Shown here one piece after another: positions 1-3,414 of a DNA stretch of 6,162 nucleotides. The stretch comes from DATJOJ01 sp035507035 (lineage in GTDB: Bacteria > Acidobacteriota > Terriglobia > Terriglobales > Acidobacteriaceae): positions 1-6,162 of the forward strand of contig DATJOJ010000069.1 in NCBI GenBank assembly GCA_035507035.1, read 5' to 3'. The translations under genes and the position numbers were made by a program. Below the pieces are notes generated by a model that saw only the letters and a list, made by a program, of their open reading frames with translations, was not told the DNA's origin and ran no database searches. Position 1 is the stretch's first letter. Each line of letters opens with the position of its first letter.

Positions 1-37
1 CGAAGTTGTGCCCGCTTACAAGCCTGGATGAGGCTCC

Positions 38-63
38 AAAAATTAGGTCCGGTCTGGATCTAA
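38..63 (-). terminator. Probable intrinsic (Rho-independent) terminator
   Basis: Read on the minus strand, TTAGATCC (63-56), a five-base loop AGACC (55-51) and GGACCTAA (50-43) form an 8-position stem with a single A-C mismatch, followed immediately by five T (42-38). It begins six bases after the stop codon of the small basic ORF, where an operon-ending terminator would be expected. On the plus strand the hairpin is followed by A's, so it should work only for the minus-strand genes. The stem is modest (four GC pairs), so efficiency may be partial. A weaker five-pair hairpin (AGCCT/AGGCT, 35-21) lies just beyond it. Confidence 0.6.
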
Positions 64-69
64 CAAAAA

Positions 70-228
70 CTAAATATCCAAGGATTCCCGCAAGGGATCG
101 ATTTTGTGCCTCGGGGGCTTCTTGCGTTTGTCAGGAATGACTCGCGTCGCGCTCGGCGTGAGGCCAGACTTTCGCGCCATACGCCGGGCCTCCGTGCTTT
201 TGTCGAGCTTCTTTTTAGCGCGTTTCAT
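70..228 (-). CDS. Small, highly basic hypothetical protein (52 aa)
   Basis: Function unknown. The protein has 52 residues with 10 Lys, 8 Arg and 6 acidic residues, net charge about +12, no cysteine, no signal peptide and no membrane segment. The N-terminal half (to about residue 20) looks like a charged helix. The C-terminal half carries an ordered-looking basic motif, TRVIPDKRKKPPRHK (residues 28-42). I chose the ATG at 228-226 because it lies one base after the TGA of the upstream oxidoreductase and has a weak AAGAG ribosome site five bases before it, the usual geometry of translational coupling. The same frame is open further upstream to an ATG at 372, which would give 100 aa overlapping the oxidoreductase gene by 143 bases; that extension reads like an out-of-frame shadow. 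A terminator-like hairpin directly follows the stop. Nucleic-acid or ribosome binding is possible from charge alone, but that is speculation. Similar short basic proteins are seen in Acidobacteriota and other bacteria, from memory and unchecked. Confidence 0.6.
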   Translation of the reverse strand: MKRAKKKLDKSTEARRMARKSGLTPSATRVIPDKRKKPPRHKIDPLRESLDI

Positions 229-229
229 T

Positions 230-2173
230 TCAACTCTTGTGGTTCCGAGAGAAATCCGCCAGTTCGATTTCCTGCACCGCGCGATACGCCTGATCGATCG
301 CCTCGTTGGTGTAGGCAAACGCGCCCGCATCCGAATTAGCGATGAAAATATTCCCAAAAGGTCTGCGGCCAATTTCGTTGGGTGCTTCGCCTGGTGGCCA
401 AACTGGATCGTAAAGGGAATTGTATTCGTACGCGTAGCCGTGCGGCCAACGGTTCACCGTGATCGCCTCAATGTCCGCGGCAGGATCAAAACCGCCGCTG
501 CCCAGAATCCGGGCCAACTGGTCGCGAATGTTGCGTTCAAACGTATTGAAATCCGTGGTCAACAACTTCATGCGTCCCGTGCGCTGTTTATCTCGCGCCG
601 TCTCTCCAGGTCCCACCGGCACGTATTGCATGTGAATCACGCAGGATTCCGAGGGTTTCTGCGTAAATTCGTAGCCACCCATGCTCACGGGGAAATCCAT
701 CTCCACGCCGGTGAAAAACGCCCCTGGGCAATGCACTTCGTGAATCTTCAATTTGTCGAATGCCTGCCAATTCCGCAGTTGCACATTCGTGTAGACCAAC
801 GGCACCTTCACGTTGTACGCCAAACCCTCCTTCTGCTCCTGTGGCATGTCGGGACACATATAAGGAATCACCATATTCCAGCAGGCCAGAATGCACCTAC
901 CTGCAAACACTGTGTGCGCCTGGCCTCCCCGGACGTAGGTTACAAATGCGCCGGCGCCCGGCCCTCGCTGATTGGCCACATGCACGACCGTGGAGTTCAA
1001 ACGCACGCGGACCGGCGAGCTTTCGTCATCGAGCTTCGCGTAATTAAACTTTGCCAGCACCACGTCTTCCATGGTGTTGCCCGCTGCCACTCCGGGAATC
1101 ATGGAGCGCACCAGCAATCGCGGCACGGACCCGATGCCATCCGGAAAGTGATAAATGTACGGTTCGTGGTCCTGCCGCGTGACTTCCAGCCCGATTCCAG
1201 GTCCGTCGTTGTCCTTAATTCGCAGGCCCTGGAATCCCGGCAACTCGCCCAGCCCCGCCATGTCGCCCGCCGGAACGGCATCGATGCCGACTCCATATAG
1301 ACCATACATGGAGGTAAAGAAAAACGGAATCACGTCCGGAGCGACTTTCACGTTTTTGAGCAAATAATCCTGATAACTGATCTTAGCCAGGTAGTCTTTC
1401 TTTTGTTGCGCATTCATTCCGGCCAGGTAGTCCACTTGTTCCGTAAAAAGCCGGGCAATGTCTTTTTGCGCGGCAGGCGAAAGCGGCGTCTTCGCCAGAA
1501 AGTCCGGCCAAGGTTTCTGGTAGAAGCCCGTCGTCAAGCAATCGGTGCCAAACGTTTCCTTGTCGAAGAACACCGCCTGGCCCATGCCGCGCGATGAATA
1601 GAATTTCTGATCGTAGTAAGTCTCGAATCTCTTCACTTCGATACCGAGATCCTTGAACAATTGCTTCGCCTGCGGGCTGTAGAGATTCGGCCCAGTGATG
1701 GTTTGCGTGCCGCCGTAGCCGATGATCAACCGCTGGCCGCTGTGAAACTCATTTCGCTTGGCGTGACCACCGAAATCGTCATGATTATCGAGCACCAGGA
1801 TTTTGGCCTTTGGTCCGGCGTGCTGCCGGAAAAAATAAGCCGCCGAGAGCCCGCTAATTCCCGCCCCGACTACGATGAGGTCATATGCTTCGTGATCCAC
1901 CGTCGGGTTCGGCCAGGTTTTCCCGTCGCGCATCGCGTGCGCCACTTCCCAAGAGCCGTCGTGGCTGCCGCGCATACCGGTTTTTGCAGGTGGATAGTAG
2001 CCCGGCTCTTTCTCTGGGGCGTAGGGCTTGTCGGAATCCGCCAAAACGCGCCCCCAAAAGCTGCCGGGCTCGACCAGCGAAGCACCCAAGGCCACGCTGA
2101 CCCCGTTGAGGAAATCACGGCGCGGAATTTGCCGGTGCATCCCCAGTTCGCGATCGCTCTTATCGTCACTCAT
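230..2173 (-). CDS. Tat-exported FAD-dependent oxidoreductase, spermidine dehydrogenase (SpdH)-like
   Basis: 647 aa. The N-terminus has a twin-arginine motif, PRRDFL (residues 17-22), followed by a short hydrophobic stretch (about 23-36) and a possible cleavage site after VLA (residue 45), so folded export to the periplasm is expected. A Rossmann FAD site follows: YDLIVVGAGISGLS (97-110) with the GxGxxG glycines at 103, 105 and 108, an acidic residue at the end of beta-2 (D129), and FGGHAKRN (134-141), the usual GG motif after the second strand. Near the C-terminus are RWPHGY (575-580) and a second FAD-contacting segment, GNIFIANSDAG (607-617), followed by a helix. The start pattern 'DRELGMHRQIPRRDFLNG' and the overall length (characterised SpdH is about 620 aa) match the family containing Pseudomonas aeruginosa spermidine dehydrogenase, which cleaves spermidine oxidatively in the periplasm. 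Substrate is inferred from family only; another amine or alcohol is possible. No CxxCH haem motif is present. The start is supported by a GGGGAG ribosome site. The stop abuts the small basic ORF. Confidence 0.85.
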   Translation of the reverse strand: MSDDKSDRELGMHRQIPRRDFLNGVSVALGASLVEPGSFWGRVLADSDKPYAPEKEPGYYPPAKTGMRGSHDGSWEVAHAMRDGKTWPNPTVDHEAYDLIVVGAGISGLSAAYFFRQHAGPKAKILVLDNHDDFGGHAKRNEFHSGQRLIIGYGGTQTITGPNLYSPQAKQLFKDLGIEVKRFETYYDQKFYSSRGMGQAVFFDKETFGTDCLTTGFYQKPWPDFLAKTPLSPAAQKDIARLFTEQVDYLAGMNAQQKKDYLAKISYQDYLLKNVKVAPDVIPFFFTSMYGLYGVGIDAVPAGDMAGLGELPGFQGLRIKDNDGPGIGLEVTRQDHEPYIYHFPDGIGSVPRLLVRSMIPGVAAGNTMEDVVLAKFNYAKLDDESSPVRVRLNSTVVHVANQRGPGAGAFVTYVRGGQAHTVFAGRCILACWNMVIPYMCPDMPQEQKEGLAYNVKVPLVYTNVQLRNWQAFDKLKIHEVHCPGAFFTGVEMDFPVSMGGYEFTQKPSESCVIHMQYVPVGPGETARDKQRTGRMKLLTTDFNTFERNIRDQLARILGSGGFDPAADIEAITVNRWPHGYAYEYNSLYDPVWPPGEAPNEIGRRPFGNIFIANSDAGAFAYTNEAIDQAYRAVQEIELADFSRNHKS

Positions 2174-2178
2174 TCCCG

Positions 2179-2185
2179 CTCCCCT
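2179..2185 (-). promoter_or_regulatory. Shine-Dalgarno of the FAD oxidoreductase gene
   Basis: Minus-strand AGGGGAG ends five bases before the ATG at 2173-2171. It is the strongest ribosome-binding site in the window and fixes the oxidoreductase start upstream of the alternative Met12. By contrast, the thioredoxin gene shows no recognisable site, so this gene may be translated more strongly and independently. Confidence 0.7.
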
Positions 2186-2379
2186 AATGACAACTGACTC
2201 TCCTGCGGTGCTCGTTAGGCATTTTGCGCAGAGAAGCTTAGCCCACTTTTTGAGGATTCGAAAGTCAACGGCGGTTCGAAGCTTCGGGAAAAACTAGAGC
2301 GAGTAGGCGCTAAATCGGCACCTTTGAAAAACCAAGGGTACGGCACGCGGCTTGAAGGTGGGGCTGGGACTCCAAGAGC

Positions 2380-2397
2380 ACAGGCAGGAGTGCCTGT
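2380..2397 (-). repeat. Perfect 7-bp stem-loop, second of a pair
   Basis: ACAGGCA (2380-2386) and TGCCTGT (2391-2397) are exact reverse complements with a four-base loop (GGAG on the plus strand). In minus-strand RNA the stem can be lengthened by G-U and G-C pairs to about ten positions. It sits 11 bases beyond the 2409-2428 hairpin. The wording of the plus strand here (aggcaggagtgcctgtacc) resembles short intergenic repeats I associate with acidobacterial genomes; that recollection is unverified. No T-run follows. Confidence 0.5.
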
Positions 2398-2408
2398 ACC
2401 ACGACAGC

Positions 2409-2428
2409 TCTCCCAACCTTTTGGGAGA
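2409..2428 (-). repeat. Perfect 8-bp stem-loop downstream of the thioredoxin gene
   Basis: TCTCCCAA (2409-2416) and TTGGGAGA (2421-2428) are exact reverse complements around a four-base loop. The structure starts 26 bases after the thioredoxin stop codon. No T-run follows on either strand, so it is not a classical intrinsic terminator. It may mark an mRNA 3' end, block 3' exonucleases, or be part of a dispersed palindromic repeat together with its neighbour at 2380-2397. Confidence 0.6.
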
Positions 2429-2454
2429 CCTTGTCAACTTGAGATTCTGCGGGA

Positions 2455-3363
2455 CTACGGCAATCCTGCTTGCGCCAGCATCTCCAGAAATTGGCGCTTG
2501 GTGCGCATATCGATGGATTGCGCTACTAGCTTTCCGTCCCGGTTATACACGAAACTCTTCGGAATCCCTTCGATGTTGTACTGCTCATTCACTTTTCGAC
2601 CGGGGTCCAGCAGAATCGTGTAAGCATAGTGGTTCTCGTCGATGTATGTTTTCACCTTCGCGGCGTCTTCATCGGAAATGGCCAGCACCACGAAGCCCTG
2701 GTCCTTATACTGGTTATAGAGTGCTTCCAGATCGGGCATTTCGCTGCGGCACGGCGGGCACCATGTCGCCCAGAAGTTCACCAACACGACCTTCCCCCGC
2801 AGATCGCCGAGCGTCCAGGTTTTCCCTTGAAGATCCGTCAGCGTGAAATTGGCTTGCTGGTGTCGTGCGTCGTCTGCATCGAGCCTTGCCACGGCCGCGG
2901 TATATTGCGGGTCGTCGATGGCTCCTTGCATGTGCTCGTAACGCACCAACTCCGCCAGTTCCACATACTCCATCGGCGGCCCTTTCGGCGTAGCGGGCAG
3001 CGGATGCTCGCGGAGAGCCTGCGCCAGCGTGGTGGTCACTTCCTGTAGGGTATCGCGGCCAAAATCGCCTTCCGTGGCCCGATTGGCCAAGCCATTGGCC
3101 AAACGCAATTTGTTCACTCCGGCGGGCAGTTGCCGGATTTGCAGCGCCAATTCCTTAGTGGTTTGTGCTCGTTCGTCGTGCGGCAGTTTCCGCAGCGTCT
3201 TGATCTTGTCGACGATCGGTTTTTCCTGGTCGTTCCAGACGATTTGCTGTTGCTGCCGCGCGCTTGCGCCTGGTGGGAGCAATACGGCGGTCGTACCAAA
3301 GGCGATGACAAGGGTGAACGCAATACGATGAGCAGAGAATCTTTGGGAGTTGTGGTATCTCAT
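2455..3363 (-). CDS. Secreted TlpA/ResA-family thiol-disulfide oxidoreductase
   Basis: 302 aa. An N-terminal signal peptide is visible: basic residues up to 13, a hydrophobic core at about 14-30, and a cleavage site after PPGASA (residue 35), so the protein should act in the periplasm. Residues about 40-165 form a predicted mostly helical, charged segment of no family I recognise. The C-terminal thioredoxin-like domain (about 168-302) contains NFTLTDLQGKTWTL, the strand VVLVNFWAT, the active site WCPPC (201-205) and the cis-proline loop EGIPKSF (265-271). These are hallmarks of TlpA/ResA/AhpC-TSA-like proteins, which typically reduce disulfides in exported proteins or cytochrome c maturation clients. 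The only two cysteines are those of the active site. The ATG at 3363 is the furthest upstream start possible, because an in-frame TAA lies four codons before it (3375-3373); no good ribosome site is seen. The gene follows the receptor gene by 51 bp, suggesting a shared transcript. The client is unknown; the adjacent receptor is a candidate. Confidence 0.9.
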   Translation of the reverse strand: MRYHNSQRFSAHRIAFTLVIAFGTTAVLLPPGASARQQQQIVWNDQEKPIVDKIKTLRKLPHDERAQTTKELALQIRQLPAGVNKLRLANGLANRATEGDFGRDTLQEVTTTLAQALREHPLPATPKGPPMEYVELAELVRYEHMQGAIDDPQYTAAVARLDADDARHQQANFTLTDLQGKTWTLGDLRGKVVLVNFWATWCPPCRSEMPDLEALYNQYKDQGFVVLAISDEDAAKVKTYIDENHYAYTILLDPGRKVNEQYNIEGIPKSFVYNRDGKLVAQSIDMRTKRQFLEMLAQAGLP

Positions 3364-3372
3364 GGTTTCAGG

Positions 3373-3411
3373 TTAACACCAGTCGAAACCCGCGCAGTGA
3401 TGTAGCCACAT
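3373..3411 (-). other. Possible 12-codon leader ORF before the thioredoxin gene
   Basis: The 51-bp gap between receptor and thioredoxin contains ATG at 3411-3409, three bases after the receptor stop, reading MWLHHCAGFDWC and ending at TAA (3375-3373), nine bases before the thioredoxin ATG and in the same frame. It includes two Trp, two His and two Cys codons. There is no ribosome site before it, and a frame this short can arise by chance. It could help re-initiating ribosomes pass from the receptor to the thioredoxin. I report it mainly because it fills most of the gap. Confidence 0.15.
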
Positions 3412-3414
3412 GGG

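Larger units (their letters stand above)
2174..2454. other. Intergenic region between thioredoxin and oxidoreductase genes
   Basis: No protein-coding gene is visible. The part beside the thioredoxin stop (2380-2428) holds two perfect stem-loops, listed separately. The part nearer the oxidoreductase is more AT-rich. It contains two TTCGAA sites (2257-2262 and 2275-2280), a 10-base perfect palindrome CGAAGCTTCG (2277-2286) and, on the minus strand, a TTGACT resembling a -35 box (2268-2263), but I find no convincing -10 at the right distance. The gap is long enough for a separate promoter of the oxidoreductase gene. The palindrome and paired TTCGAA sites could be operator-like, but this is not established. 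Confidence 0.5.

Noticed and set aside
21..35. Five-pair hairpin AGCCT/AGGCT near the left edge as a second terminator
   Set aside because: The stem is short and no T-run follows it on the minus strand; the hairpin at 38-63 explains termination better.
229..372. N-terminal extension of the small basic ORF to an ATG at 372
   Set aside because: It would overlap the oxidoreductase coding sequence by 143 bases in another frame; the coupled ATG at 228 with its own weak ribosome site is more economical.
104..1300. Long plus-strand open frame (398 codons) opposite the oxidoreductase gene
   Set aside because: Its translation is rich in His, Arg and Val with no recognisable domain, and it lies antisense to a gene with clear FAD motifs; it is the shadow expected from biased codon use.
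2240..2268. TTGACT as a -35 promoter box for the oxidoreductase gene
   Set aside because: At spacings of 16-19 bases the downstream hexamers (for example TGGGCT, GGGCTA) are poor matches to TATAAT, so it is not listed as a promoter.
2432..2437. Perfect TTGACA on the minus strand just after the thioredoxin stop
   Set aside because: The sequence 17 bases downstream is GGGAGA inside a hairpin, with no -10 resemblance; likely coincidence.
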